DNA from: Streptomyces sp. TBY4
GTDB taxonomy: Bacteria; Actinomycetota; Actinomycetes; Streptomycetales; Streptomycetaceae
Reading direction: 5' to 3'
Assembly: GCF_024213195.1 (NCBI RefSeq)
Contig: NZ_JANAVF010000001.1
Location: 849,151-913,150, forward strand
Length of the DNA stretch: 64,000 nucleotides
Shown here: one piece after another, positions 20,551 through 29,385 of the stretch
Position numbering within the stretch: position 1 is the first letter of the stretch
Layout: every line of letters starts with the position of its first letter
Made by a program: the position numbers and the translations under genes
Notes under the pieces: generated by a model
Database searches by the model: none
What the model saw: the letters and a program-made list of their open reading frames with translations, nothing else
Told to the model about the DNA's origin: nothing

Positions 20551-21756
20551 CTACCAGCGGACCGGCAGGCGCTTGACGCCCCGGATGAGGGTGCCGGGGA
20601 TCCACTCCCGGGGGCCCGCCTCCGGGTCCTCCGCCAGGCCGGGGAACCGTTCCAGCAGGGCCCGGATCGCGATGCGGCCCTCCATCCGGGCCAGCGGGGC
20701 GCCGAGGCAGAAGTGGATGCCGTGGCCGAAGGCCAGGTGGCTCTGGCCGGCCCGGCGGATGTCGAACGCCTCGGGGCCGGGCCGGCCGGGCTCCGCGAAG
20801 CGGGCCGGGTCGCGGTCGGCCCCCGCGAGGGAGACCAGCACGGGCGAGCCCGCCTCGATGAAGGTCCCGCCGATCTCCAGGTCGGCGCGGGCGAAGCGGT
20901 ACGTGGCGCTCTCCACGGGGCCGTCCCAGCGGAGCATCTCCTCCACCGCGCCGTCGATCAGCCCGTCCGGGTCGGCGCGCAGGGCCGCCAGCTGGTCGGG
21001 GTGGGCCAGCAGGGCCCGCACCCCGTTGCCGAGCATGTTCACCGCGGTCTCGTGGCCGGCGAGCAGCAGCAGGAAGGCCATCCCGGTCAGCTCCTCCGGG
21101 GAGAGCCGGTCGCCGCCCTCGTCCCGGGCCCGGATCAGGCCGCTGAGCAGGTCCTGGCCGGGGCGTTCCCGGGTGGCCCCGATGAGCCCGGACAGGTAGC
21201 CGGACATGGCGCGCAGCGCGGCGGCCTCGGCCTCCTCGCCGGTCGGCGCCACGACCTCGGTGCACCACCGGCGGAAGGACTCGCGGTCGAGGTCGGGAAC
21301 GCCGAGGAGCTCGCAGATCACGGTCATCGGCAGCGGCACGGCGAAGGAGCGGATCAGGTCGGCCCTGCGGTCCGGGGCTGCCTCCATGGCGTCCAGCAGC
21401 TCGTCGGTGATCTGCTGGACGCGGGGGCGCAGGGCCTCGACCCGGCGGGCGGTGAACTCGCCGGCCACCAGGCGGCGCAGCCGGGTGTGGTGGGGCGGGT
21501 CGGACCGGAGCATGTTGGTGCTCAGGCTGGTGGTCGTGGACCGGCCGGCGTAGAGGCCGGTGGTCTGCCAGTTCTTCAGGACATCGGGGTGGGCGAGGGC
21601 CTGGCGGGCCTCGTCGTGGCCGACGATCAGCCAGATCTCCTCCCCGTCCACCGTCTTCACCCGGTGGACGGGGCCGCTCTCGCGCAGCCGCGCGTAGTGC
21701 GGGAAGGGGTTCTCGTTGAAGTCGTCGGCGAGGCCGCTGATGTCCAGAACTGGCAT
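20551..21756 (-). CDS. Cytochrome P450 monooxygenase
   Basis: A 401-residue bacterial P450 (CYP105/CYP107-like layout): I-helix oxygen-activation motif A-G-H-E-T-A, K-helix E-M-L-R, heme loop F-G-H-G-I-H-F-C-L-G with the Cys ligand. It hydroxylates an unknown substrate using ferredoxin electrons; no ferredoxin gene is adjacent. The ATG at 21756 gives MPVLDISGL, a normal start for the family; the open frame upstream overlaps the next gene. It is convergent with the dehydrogenase gene, only 19 bases apart. Confidence 0.9.
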   Translation of the reverse strand: MPVLDISGLADDFNENPFPHYARLRESGPVHRVKTVDGEEIWLIVGHDEARQALAHPDVLKNWQTTGLYAGRSTTTSLSTNMLRSDPPHHTRLRRLVAGEFTARRVEALRPRVQQITDELLDAMEAAPDRRADLIRSFAVPLPMTVICELLGVPDLDRESFRRWCTEVVAPTGEEAEAAALRAMSGYLSGLIGATRERPGQDLLSGLIRARDEGGDRLSPEELTGMAFLLLLAGHETAVNMLGNGVRALLAHPDQLAALRADPDGLIDGAVEEMLRWDGPVESATYRFARADLEIGGTFIEAGSPVLVSLAGADRDPARFAEPGRPGPEAFDIRRAGQSHLAFGHGIHFCLGAPLARMEGRIAIRALLERFPGLAEDPEAGPREWIPGTLIRGVKRLPVRW

Positions 21757-21812
21757 GACGCTCAGCCTAGGGCGCCAACTACCGTACGTGCGGGGCCCTT
21801 TCGGACATTCGA

Positions 21813-22727
21813 TCAGCCACTGGCGCGCCGCCCCCACGCGGTTCCGGCCAGCACCAGGGCCACGCCCGCGAAGCCGAGGGCCCCGAGCCGCTCACCGCCG
21901 AGGGCGATGCCCGCCGCGGCCGCCCACAGGGGTTCGGTGCCGAGCAGCAGGCTGACGCGGGAGGGCGAGGTGCGGCGGACCGCCCACATCTGCACGAAGA
22001 AGGCGAACAGGGTGCAGAAGACCGAGAGGAAGGCCAGCCCGGACCACTCGGCGGGGCCGAAGTCGGCGGCGGCCGCCCAGGGGCTCGCGCCGGTGCCGGG
22101 CAGCAGGGCCAGTACGGCGAACACGGCGACCGCGGCCCCGAGCTGGACGGTGGTCAGGGAGAGCGAATCGGCGTCCTGCACGGCCTTGATCCGGGCCATG
22201 AGCAGGACGTGCGCCGTCCGCGCGAGCGCGGCGCCGAGGATCAGGAGGTCGCCGAGGCTCGGGGTGGTGAAGCCCGCCCCCTGGGTGAGCAGCACGACTC
22301 CGCAGACGGAGACGGCCGCGGCGCCGAGGAAGGCGCGCGAGGGCGCCGTGCGCCGGACGGCGGACTCGGCGAGCGGGGTGAAGATCATGGTCAGGCTGAT
22401 GATGAGCCCGGCGTTGGTGGCGGAGGTGTGGACGACCCCGTAGGTCTCCAGCAGGAAGATCCCGCCGAGTACGAGTCCCAGCACTCCGGCGCCGCGCAGC
22501 TGGGCGGGGGTGAGCGCGCGCAGCCGCCGCCGGCCGGCGACGGCGAGGACGGGCAGGACCAGCGCGAAGCGCAGGACGAGCACCGCGATCACGGTGTGCG
22601 TGGTGGTGACGCCCTTGGCGGCGAGGTAGCTGCCGCCCCAGACGACGGCGACGAGCAGCACCGGCAGGTCGGCGAGCCAGGCCCGGCGGGGGGCGGTGAC
22701 GGGAGCGGGGGCGGCGATGGTGGACAC
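21813..22727 (-). CDS. EamA/DMT-family transporter
   Basis: A 304-residue protein with ten membrane helices in two EamA repeats (V-V-W-G-G-S-Y near the start; the second repeat begins near residue 160). This superfamily exports amino acids, drugs or metabolites. The GTG start at 22727 follows GGAGAACCG. It lies upstream of the P450 gene in the same direction, 56 bases apart, so it may export the P450 product, but that is only inference. Confidence 0.83.
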   Translation of the reverse strand: MSTIAAPAPVTAPRRAWLADLPVLLVAVVWGGSYLAAKGVTTTHTVIAVLVLRFALVLPVLAVAGRRRLRALTPAQLRGAGVLGLVLGGIFLLETYGVVHTSATNAGLIISLTMIFTPLAESAVRRTAPSRAFLGAAAVSVCGVVLLTQGAGFTTPSLGDLLILGAALARTAHVLLMARIKAVQDADSLSLTTVQLGAAVAVFAVLALLPGTGASPWAAAADFGPAEWSGLAFLSVFCTLFAFFVQMWAVRRTSPSRVSLLLGTEPLWAAAAGIALGGERLGALGFAGVALVLAGTAWGRRASG

Positions 22728-22893
22728 CGGTTCTCCAACGGCAGAAGGCAGGTGGAGACTTCGGCGGCTCGCACGGGGGGCGAGGCCAAGCTACCCGAGC
22801 ATGATCGGCCGGTCGAGCCCTTTGATCCCCGGGCGTCACCGCCCGCCACCTCCCGCTTTCCGTCTCCCGCCACTCACCTCTGACCTCCCGGTG

Positions 22894-23508
22894 TCAATCG
22901 AAGGTGCCGAACACCGCGCGCCCCTTCGGCCGGTAGGTGTGGACGGCCGTGCCGGCCGAGGTGGTGCGGGAGCCCGTCAGCTCGAAGGCCGTCGGCAGCC
23001 CGCCCGTCGGGAACAGCCGCCGTCCGCCGCCCAGGAAGACGGGGAAGACCAGCAGGTTCAGCTCGTCCACCAGGTCCCGTGCCAGCAGCCACTGCGCGAG
23101 CGCGCCGCTGCCGTGCACCTGCAGTTCCCCTTCGGTCGCGTCCTTGGCCCGTACGACCTCGCTCTGCAGCTGCTCCCCGTCGATCACGGTCGCGGGGCCC
23201 CAGGCCGGCTCCTTGAGCGTGGTCGAGGCCACGTACTTGGGCAGCCGGTTGAGCCTGCTCGCGACCGGGTCGGCGGGGTCGTCGTGCTGCGGCCAGTACG
23301 AGGCGAAGATCTCGTAGGTCCGGCGCCCGAGCAGGAAGGCCCCGGCGCGGTCGAAGACCTCGGTGACGAACTCCCCCATGCCCTCGTCGGCGAAGGGCAC
23401 GAGCCACCCGCCGTACGCGAACCCGCCGCTGGGGTCCTCCTCCCGGCCGCCGGGGGCCTGCATCACACCGTCGAGGGTCAGGAAGGTGGTGAGGGTCAGC
23501 TTTCCCAT
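22894..23508 (-). CDS. Dihydrofolate-reductase-family protein (RibD C-terminal type)
   Basis: A 204-residue protein beginning MGKLTLTTFLTLDGV, the usual start of the YyaP/YwjB-type DHFR-fold family, with the NADPH-loop G-R-R-T-Y-E and V-H-G-S-G motifs and V-F-P-V-F-L-G-G-G-R near the C terminus. These are flavin- or pterin-like reductases of mostly unknown substrate. It stands alone, divergent from the SDR gene. Confidence 0.83.
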   Translation of the reverse strand: MGKLTLTTFLTLDGVMQAPGGREEDPSGGFAYGGWLVPFADEGMGEFVTEVFDRAGAFLLGRRTYEIFASYWPQHDDPADPVASRLNRLPKYVASTTLKEPAWGPATVIDGEQLQSEVVRAKDATEGELQVHGSGALAQWLLARDLVDELNLLVFPVFLGGGRRLFPTGGLPTAFELTGSRTTSAGTAVHTYRPKGRAVFGTFD

Positions 23509-23678
23509 GGCGCTGCGCTCCTTGGCTCGGGTACGTCCGATGTCACGGGTTCAGACTCCCGGGCCGCGCCGGACTCATCGGTCCGGCGCGCGCGAACGCG
23601 ATGTCCGTTTCCTGCCAGCGGCGTTGCCCCCGGGGCGATTTCATTGAACTCGCAACCAAACGACGCGGGAGGAACACC

Positions 23679-24416
23679 ATGAACGGCAGCGGCACAGTGG
23701 CCCTGGTGACGGGCGGCAGCAGGGGGATCGGCGCGGCGACCGCGCTGCGGCTGGCGCGGGACGGGGCCGACGTGGCCCTCACCTACGCCGAGGACGCGGA
23801 GGCGGCCCGGGCGGTCGTCGGGAAGATCGAGGCGCTCGGCCGGCGCGGCCTGGCCCTGCGCGCCGACTCGGGGGACGCGGAGCGGGCGGCCGGGGCGGTG
23901 GAGGAGGCGGTACGGGGCCTCGGCCGCCTCGACGTCCTGGTCAACAACGCCGGGATCGGCGTGCTCGGACCCCTGGAGGGGCTCACCGACGCGGAGGTGG
24001 ACCGGGTCCTCTCGGTCAACGTCCGGGGCGTGTTCCTGGCCTCCCGGGCCGCGGCCGGCCGGATGGGCAGGGGCGGACGGATCATCACCATCGGCAGCTG
24101 CATGACCCAGCGGGTGGCGGACCCGGGCGGCACCCTGTACGCGATGAGCAAGACCGCGCTGACGGGCCTGACCAAAGCCCTCTCGCGGGAGCTCGGCGCG
24201 CGCGGGATCACCGCGAACCTGGTCCACCCCGGCCCGGTGGACACGGACATGAACCCGGCGGACGGCCCCCACGCCGCCGCGCAGTCGGCCGTGACGGCGC
24301 TGGGGCGCTTCGGCACCCCGGAGGAGGTGGCCGCCATGGTGTCCTTCCTCGCCGGCCCGGACTCCGCGTACGTCACGGGCGCGGAGTTCGCGGTGGACGG
24401 GGGGTACGCGGCGTAG
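23679..24416 (+). CDS. Short-chain dehydrogenase/reductase
   Basis: A 245-residue classical SDR: cofactor motif T-G-G-S-R-G-I-G, N-N-A-G, catalytic Ser in I-G-S-C, and Y-A-M-S-K (Tyr/Lys). The C-terminal F-A-V-D-G-G-Y is typical of FabG-like 3-oxoacyl reductases. The ATG follows GGGAGGAACACC. The neighbours give no pathway clue, so only the class is assigned. Confidence 0.88.
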   Translation: MNGSGTVALVTGGSRGIGAATALRLARDGADVALTYAEDAEAARAVVGKIEALGRRGLALRADSGDAERAAGAVEEAVRGLGRLDVLVNNAGIGVLGPLEGLTDAEVDRVLSVNVRGVFLASRAAAGRMGRGGRIITIGSCMTQRVADPGGTLYAMSKTALTGLTKALSRELGARGITANLVHPGPVDTDMNPADGPHAAAQSAVTALGRFGTPEEVAAMVSFLAGPDSAYVTGAEFAVDGGYAA

Positions 24417-24439
24417 GCCGCCGAAACAGCCGAAGGCCG

Positions 24440-24895
24440 TCACGGCAGCCAGCGGCCGTCCTTCATCAGGTCGCGTCCGGCGATCTCGTCGACCTCGCGC
24501 CAGGCCTGGATCCACACGGGCAGGACCCGGAAGTACGGATAGGGCGTCTTCAGAGCGCTCGGGTCGAAGCCGGAGTGCGCCGCGAAGGCCTCGATCTCGC
24601 CGGGCGCGAGCTCCGCCGCCTCCAGCCGGGTCACCGTGCCCTCGACGAGGACCACGTCGCGGGTCGCCCCGAAGGCCAGCCGCACGCGGCCGCTCGCCGC
24701 GAGGTTGCGTCCGGTGGGCAGGGTGCGTCCGGTCGACAGCAGGAAGCCCCTGCCGTCCCACCGGAACGAGAGCGGTACGAGGCAGGGGACTCCCCCGGCG
24801 TCCGCCGTGGCGACCCAGACGTCGACGTCGCTCTCGAACCGGGCCAGCGCGTCCTTGCGCCGCTGCTCCGTCGTACGTGGCGTGCTCTGCGCCAT
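24440..24895 (-). CDS. Pyridoxamine-5'-phosphate-oxidase-like flavin-binding protein
   Basis: A 151-residue split-barrel protein: D-V-W-V-A-T-A near residue 25, P-L-S-F-R-W-D-G-R and T-G-R-T-L-P-T-G-R-N-L. The fold is that of PNPOx-like and F420-dependent reductases (PPOX class), which bind FMN or F420. The ATG at 24895 is chosen because the open frame upstream runs into the terminator hairpin of the allantoicase gene. Substrate unknown. Confidence 0.8.
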   Translation of the reverse strand: MAQSTPRTTEQRRKDALARFESDVDVWVATADAGGVPCLVPLSFRWDGRGFLLSTGRTLPTGRNLAASGRVRLAFGATRDVVLVEGTVTRLEAAELAPGEIEAFAAHSGFDPSALKTPYPYFRVLPVWIQAWREVDEIAGRDLMKDGRWLP

Positions 24896-24941
24896 CGTGG
24901 CCCCCCTGGGTGTCCGCCGTAGCGGCAGGCTAGCGGGAACG

Positions 24942-24979
24942 CCGCAGGGGCGCACCGTCGAAACGGTGCGCCCCTGCGG
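24942..24979 (-). terminator. Terminator after the allantoicase gene
   Basis: A perfect 17-bp stem (CCGCAGGGGCGCACCGT with its complement) around a CGAA tetraloop. It lies 55 bases past the allantoicase stop and just upstream of the flavin-protein gene, both on the minus strand, so it separates the two units. There is no U tract, as is common in streptomycetes. Confidence 0.85.
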
Positions 24980-25034
24980 GGTGTTCGCGCATGCCCCGGG
25001 GGTGTCGGCCCCCGGGGCGGTCACGAGGGTGGCG

Positions 25035-26153
25035 TCAGCCGCCCAGCTCCTGGTGACGGGCGGTGTGCGCGGCGGTGCCGGCCTCCGTCAGCGCGCCGAA
25101 GAGGCGCAGGCGGGAGAAGCCGCCGTCCGGGAAGATGTCGATGCGCACGTGCGTGCCGACCGCCGGGGCGTCCAGGACGAAGCGGTGGTTGGTGTCGGGC
25201 TGCAGGCGGGTGCGCGGCAGGAACTCGGTCCACTCGCCCTCCTCGCCCGTCTTGATGGACAGCGAGGCCCAGCCGGCCGAGTTGCCCTTGAGGTACGCGG
25301 TGTCGATCTCGACGGCGCGGATCTCGGACTCGGCGACGAGCTGGTAGCGGATCCAGTCGTTGCCGTTGTCACGGCGGCGGGCGGTCTCCCAGCCGTCGTC
25401 CATCTTGCGGGAGCGGCCCGGGTTGATGGTGTTGGTCGGCGGGGAGTAGAAGCGGTTGGAGGCGTCCTGGACGGAGCCGCCGTTCTCCAGGGCCACCACG
25501 TCGAAGGAGCCGAGCGCCGCGAGCCACTTGGGGTCGGGGACGACCTCGCCGTAGACGCGCAGGCGGGCGATGCCGCCGTCGGGGTGCTGGTTCACGCGCA
25601 GGTGCGTGAAGCGCTGCTCGGCGTCCACCTCGAAGCCGTTGGCCGCGTGGCCGCCGACGGGGGTGCGGGGGACGACGACCGTCCACTTGATGTCGTCGCC
25701 CTGGAGCTCCGCCGGGGTCGGCGCGAGGGCGCCCTCCCAGTTGGTGGCCTCTACGGAGACGGCCTGCGGCATGTTGCCGCGGAAGTGGGCGGTGTCGACG
25801 ACGATGCCGCGGATGACGCCGGGGGCGCCCAGGCGCACCAGCGCCCAGTCGTGGTCCTCGGGGGTCGGCCAGGGCTGGGTGGCGGAGATGCCGCGGCGGC
25901 GGCGGGTCTCCCAGCCGTCCATGACCTTGCCCTTGTGACCGAAGTCCTCGGGGTCGAAGTGCGCGGCCTCGGAGATCAGCAGGTTCTCGCGCTGGGCGAA
26001 GAACTCGTCGTTCGCCTCGATGACACCGGCGCCGAGCTCACGGGCGGCGAGGTTCGCGTACTGGGTGAACGGGAAGTCCGCGCTGCGGTAGTCCGCGTAC
26101 GGGTCGCCGCCTCCGTACGGGTTCGCGTTGCCGGTGAAGGATTCAATCGCCAC
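25035..26153 (-). CDS. alc: Allantoicase
   Basis: A 372-residue protein made of two similar jelly-roll allantoicase domains (about 20-190 and 195-350). Each carries D-G-W-E-T followed by R-R-R or A-R-R-R, and a late H-x-R-x-x-x-F/H-P-D-G-G motif. Allantoicase hydrolyses allantoate to ureidoglycolate and urea. The gene follows allantoinase by two bases, so both are made from one message. The next enzyme, ureidoglycolate lyase, is not in the window; glyoxylate from that step would feed gcl and aceB here. Confidence 0.92.
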   Translation of the reverse strand: MAIESFTGNANPYGGGDPYADYRSADFPFTQYANLAARELGAGVIEANDEFFAQRENLLISEAAHFDPEDFGHKGKVMDGWETRRRRGISATQPWPTPEDHDWALVRLGAPGVIRGIVVDTAHFRGNMPQAVSVEATNWEGALAPTPAELQGDDIKWTVVVPRTPVGGHAANGFEVDAEQRFTHLRVNQHPDGGIARLRVYGEVVPDPKWLAALGSFDVVALENGGSVQDASNRFYSPPTNTINPGRSRKMDDGWETARRRDNGNDWIRYQLVAESEIRAVEIDTAYLKGNSAGWASLSIKTGEEGEWTEFLPRTRLQPDTNHRFVLDAPAVGTHVRIDIFPDGGFSRLRLFGALTEAGTAAHTARHQELGG

Positions 26154-26155
26154 TG

Positions 26156-27499
26156 TCAGTTCTGCCTTTCAAGGAGGAGGCCGGTGGGCTCGGACGGGGT
26201 GCCGTGGTCGGCGATCTGCGTGCCGCGCAGCCAGGTGGACTTCACGACGCCGTGCAGGGTCTTGCCCGCGTACGCCGTGACCTGGTTGCGGTGGTGCAGG
26301 TGGGCCGGGTCCACGGTGAAGGTCTCTTCGGGGGCCAGGACGGCGAAGTCGGCGTCGCGGCCGGCCTCGATCGCGCCCTTCTGCGCCAGACCGGCGAGGG
26401 CGGCCGGGGCGGAGGACATCCAGCGGACGACGTCCTCGAGGGTGCGGCCGCGCTTCTTCGCCTCGGTCCAGATCGCCGGGAGGCCCAGCTGGAGGGAGGA
26501 GATGCCGCCCCACGCGGTGGCGAAGTCGCCGGTCTTGAGGTCCGCGGTGGAGGGCGAGTGGTCGGAGACGATGCAGTCGATCGTGCCGTCGGCGAGCGCG
26601 TCCCACAGGACGTCCTGGTTGGCGGACTCGCGGATGGGCGGGCAGCACTTGAACTCGGTGGCGCCGTCCGGGACTTCCTCGGCCGTCAGGGTGAGGAAGT
26701 GCGGGCAGGACTCGACCGTGATCCGCACGCCCTCGGCCTTCGCGGCGGCGATCAGCGGCAGCGCGGAGGCGGAGGACAGGTGCAGGACGTGGACGCGGGC
26801 GTTGAGCCGCTTCGCCTGGTCGATCAGGTTCTGGATCGCGGTGTTCTCGGCGTCCTCCGGGCGGGAGGCCAGGAAGTCGGCGTACTTGGGGCCCGGGTTC
26901 TGCGGCGCGGACTCCAGGTGGTGCGGGTCCTCGGCGTGCACGATCAGCAGACCGCCGAAGCCGGTGATCTCGGCGAGCGAGGCGGCCAGCTGCTCCTGGT
27001 CGAGGAGGGGGAACTCGTCGACGCCGGAGGGCGACAGGAAGCACTTGAAGCCGAAGACGCCGGCGTCGTGCAGCGGGCGCAGGTCCTTGACGTTGTCGGG
27101 CAGTGCGCCGCCCCAGAAGCCGACGTCCACGTGCGCCTTGGCCCGGGCGACCTCCTGCTTGACCACCAGGTTGGCGGTCGTGGTGGTCGGCGGCAGGGAG
27201 TTCAGCGGCATGTCGAGGATGGTGGTGATGCCACCGGCCGCGGCGGCGCGGGTGGCCGTCCAGAAGCCTTCCCACTCGGTACGACCGGGGTCGTTCACGT
27301 GGACGTGGGTGTCGACCAGGCCGGGGAGGAGCACGTCGTCGCCGAAGTCCTCCAGCCGGGCCCCGGCCGGTACGTCGGCCTCGTACGGCAGCACGGCCGC
27401 GATCTTCCCGCCGGCGACGGCCACCGAAGCGGCGCGCGTCCCCTCGGGGGTGATGACGCGCGTCGAGCGCAGTACCAGTTCCACAGCCAGGTCGGACAC
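26156..27499 (-). CDS. allB: Allantoinase
   Basis: A 447-residue amidohydrolase: metal motif [10 protein letters not shown], the Lys for carbamylation in G-F-K-C-F, H-A-E-D-P, H-L-S-S and the catalytic Asp in S-D-H-S-P. It opens the hydantoin ring of allantoin to allantoate. The GTG start at 27499 follows GGGGAGG by five bases; the in-frame ATG at 27523 lies upstream of that site. Promoter and operator candidates lie directly upstream. It is the first gene of the allantoin operon and divergent from the IclR-family gene that probably controls it. Confidence 0.93.
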   Translation of the reverse strand: MSDLAVELVLRSTRVITPEGTRAASVAVAGGKIAAVLPYEADVPAGARLEDFGDDVLLPGLVDTHVHVNDPGRTEWEGFWTATRAAAAGGITTILDMPLNSLPPTTTTANLVVKQEVARAKAHVDVGFWGGALPDNVKDLRPLHDAGVFGFKCFLSPSGVDEFPLLDQEQLAASLAEITGFGGLLIVHAEDPHHLESAPQNPGPKYADFLASRPEDAENTAIQNLIDQAKRLNARVHVLHLSSASALPLIAAAKAEGVRITVESCPHFLTLTAEEVPDGATEFKCCPPIRESANQDVLWDALADGTIDCIVSDHSPSTADLKTGDFATAWGGISSLQLGLPAIWTEAKKRGRTLEDVVRWMSSAPAALAGLAQKGAIEAGRDADFAVLAPEETFTVDPAHLHHRNQVTAYAGKTLHGVVKSTWLRGTQIADHGTPSEPTGLLLERQN

Positions 27500-27533
27500 C
27501 GGAACCTCCCCATCTACTTCCACAGAGCGAAAT

Positions 27534-27548
27534 TCAACGTTCTGTTGA
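27534..27548. promoter_or_regulatory. TCAAC-box operator at allB
   Basis: TCAACGTTCTGTTGA, a 5-5-5 palindrome with perfect arms. It sits just downstream of the candidate allB -10 element, over the expected transcription start. The same box occurs at uraD, katA and, with one arm mismatch, aceB. Confidence 0.72.
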
Positions 27549-27551
27549 CGG

Positions 27552-27580
27552 AGTCTTCACGTCGATCCGGAACCAGTCAA
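27552..27580 (-). promoter_or_regulatory. Candidate allB promoter
   Basis: On the minus strand TTGACT (27580-27575), a 17-base spacer and AAGACT (27557-27552). The -35 is strong, the -10 moderate. Transcription would start within the TCAAC box and give a leader of about 46 bases. Confidence 0.5.
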
Positions 27581-27618
27581 GAGCGCCCGGACGGACCACT
27601 GACGCCCGCGCACCGCAA

Positions 27619-27648
27619 TTGGATGTTTCCACAGGATGGAATTAAGAT
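27619..27648 (+). promoter_or_regulatory. Candidate promoter of the IclR gene with TTCC-box operator
   Basis: TTGGAT (27619-27624) and TAAGAT (27643-27648, spacer 18; TTAAGA with spacer 17). The spacer contains the palindrome TTCCACAGGATGGAA at 27627-27641, a member of the TTCC-N7-GGAA set found at gcl, hyi and katA. This would allow autoregulation. Confidence 0.5.
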
Positions 27649-27827
27649 TTCGCTATGCAGAATGTAGCTACCGCCACCGGGAACCGGACGGGCAACTTCC
27701 CGAGGACGTCCGCCACCAGGACAAACCGCCTCTGACCGGCGGGGACGGCATCGCCCCGGCTCTAGGGCCGACGCAGACCGACCGGTAGGCTGCTTGCTTG
27801 CCTGCCAGCACCGAAAGGACCGCGCCC

Positions 27828-28631
27828 GTGCCGACGTCCAGCGCCAGCACCACCGACGCCTCCACCAAGCCCACCGCCGCCAGCGGTGGCGTCCAGTCCC
27901 TCGAGCGCGCCTTCGATCTTCTCGAACGTATGGCCGATGCCGGGGGCGAAGTCGGCCTCAGCGAGCTCTCCGCCGCCAGCGGTCTGCCGCTGCCCACCAT
28001 CCATCGCCTCATGCGCACCCTCGTGGCGTGCGGCTACGTCCGGCAGCAGCCCAACCGACGGTACTCCCTCGGACCCCGGCTGATCCGCCTCGGCGAGTCC
28101 GCGTCGCGTCTGCTGGGCACCTGGGCCCGCCCCTACCTGGCGCGCCTGGTGGAGGAGACCGGCGAGACCGCGAACATGGCCCTGCTCGACGGGGACGAGA
28201 TCGTCTACGTCGCCCAGGTGCCGTCCAAGCACTCGATGCGCATGTTCACCGAGGTCGGCCGACGGGTGCTGCCGCACTCCACCGGCGTGGGCAAGGCGCT
28301 GCTCGCCTACACCCCCGCGGACGAGGTACGGGCCCTGCTCTCGCGCACCGGGATGCCGGCCGCGACCGAGAAGACCATCACCACGCCCGAGGGCTTCCTG
28401 GAGGCCCTGGAGCAGGTCCGCCGGGTGGGCTACGCGGTCGACGACAACGAGCAGGAAATAGGGGTCCGCTGCCTGGCGGTCTCCGTGCCGGACTCCCCGA
28501 CCGCCGCCGCGATCTCCATCTCGGGCCCGGCCGGCCGGGTGACCGAAGCGGTCGCCGAGTCCTTCGTGCCGATCCTCCAGGGCGTCGCCGCCGAGCTGTC
28601 GGTGGCCCTGCAGAGCCAGAACCCGGCGTAG
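27828..28631 (+). CDS. allR: IclR-family regulator, AllR-like
   Basis: A 267-residue regulator with an N-terminal winged helix (about residues 21-82, including L-S-E-L-S-A-A-S-G-L-P-L-P-T-I-H-R-L) and a C-terminal IclR effector domain (about 95-260; H-S-T-G-V-G-K-A-L-L-A-Y is typical). The GTG at 27828 follows AAAGGA by eight bases. It is divergent from the allantoinase operon, the place of the allantoin repressor AllR. IclR proteins bind 15-bp palindromes, and two such operator types occur here; which one it binds cannot be settled from sequence. The probable effector is allantoate or glyoxylate (family knowledge). Confidence 0.85.
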   Translation: MPTSSASTTDASTKPTAASGGVQSLERAFDLLERMADAGGEVGLSELSAASGLPLPTIHRLMRTLVACGYVRQQPNRRYSLGPRLIRLGESASRLLGTWARPYLARLVEETGETANMALLDGDEIVYVAQVPSKHSMRMFTEVGRRVLPHSTGVGKALLAYTPADEVRALLSRTGMPAATEKTITTPEGFLEALEQVRRVGYAVDDNEQEIGVRCLAVSVPDSPTAAAISISGPAGRVTEAVAESFVPILQGVAAELSVALQSQNPA

Positions 28632-28639
28632 GCGAACCG

Positions 28640-28686
28640 CGCGAAAGGCCCCGGCCCCCCTCGGAGGGGGGCCGGGGCCTTTCGCG
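28640..28686. terminator. Bidirectional terminator between allR and the ABC exporter
   Basis: A perfect 21-bp stem with a five-base loop (TCGGA), starting and ending with CGCGAAAGG and its complement. It lies between two convergent stop codons (28631 and 28693), so it can end transcription from both sides. Confidence 0.9.
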
Positions 28687-28692
28687 TACGCC

Positions 28693-29385
28693 CTACGGGG
28701 CCGGGACGGGCTCCGCGCCCTGAGTCAGACGGCCGTCCGTCATCAACGCGGTGGCGTCCATGCGCTCCAGGTGGGCGTGGTCGTGGGTGACCAGCACGGT
28801 GGCCGTGGAGCGCTCCCGGGTGAGGGTGACCAGCAGGTCCAGGACCGCGGCGCCGCGCTCGTGGTCCAGGGCGCTGGTGGGCTCGTCGACCAGGAGCACG
28901 GCGGGCTCGTTCATCAGGGCGCGGGCGATGTTGATCCGCTGGCGCTGCCCGCCGGAGAGCTGGTGCGGGCGCTTGTCGGCCTTGTCGGCCAGGCCCACCG
29001 CGTCCAGCAGCTCCAGGGCCCGCGCCCGTACGGCCCGCGCGGGGCGGCCGGAGAGGTGGGCCATGACCTGGAGCTGTTCGGCGGCCGTGAGCGAGGCCAG
29101 CAGGTTCGGCTGCTGGAAGACGATGCCGATCTTCTCCCGGCGCAGCGCCGACTTCTCGCCCGGGCCGAGCCGCGAGGTGTCCTCCCCCGCCACGACCACC
29201 CGGCCGCTGTCGGGGGTGACGAGGGTGGCGGCGACCGCCAGCAGGCTGGACTTCCCGGAACCGGAGGGGCCGACGACCGCCGTCAGCGTGCCGGCGGGCA
29301 CCTCCAGGCCGACCGCGTCCAGCGCCGTGAGGCGGCCGTCGCCGTCCGGGTAGGTGAGCGTCACGTCGTGCACGAGCAGGGTCAT
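28693..29385 (-). CDS. ABC exporter ATPase (LolD/MacB type)
   Basis: A 230-residue ATPase: Walker [11 protein letters not shown] loop F-Q-Q-P-N, signature L-S-G-G-Q-R-Q-R, Walker B L-L-V-D-E-P and switch His in V-T-H-D-H. Its ATG overlaps the stop of the FtsX-like permease gene (ATGA). Such pairs export lipoproteins, peptides or antibiotics. The two-component system divergent from the permease is a likely regulator. Confidence 0.9.
   Translation of the reverse strand: MTLLVHDVTLTYPDGDGRLTALDAVGLEVPAGTLTAVVGPSGSGKSSLLAVAATLVTPDSGRVVVAGEDTSRLGPGEKSALRREKIGIVFQQPNLLASLTAAEQLQVMAHLSGRPARAVRARALELLDAVGLADKADKRPHQLSGGQRQRINIARALMNEPAVLLVDEPTSALDHERGAAVLDLLVTLTRERSTATVLVTHDHAHLERMDATALMTDGRLTQGAEPVPAP

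Larger units (their letters stand above)
27500..27827. other. allB-allR divergent control region
   Basis: A 328-bp space between divergent genes. It holds a minus-strand promoter and a TCAAC-N5-GTTGA operator next to allB, and a TTCCA-N5-TGGAA operator inside a plus-strand promoter about 190 bp upstream of the regulator. The remaining 27650-27813 stretch holds no gene I can support. Confidence 0.7.
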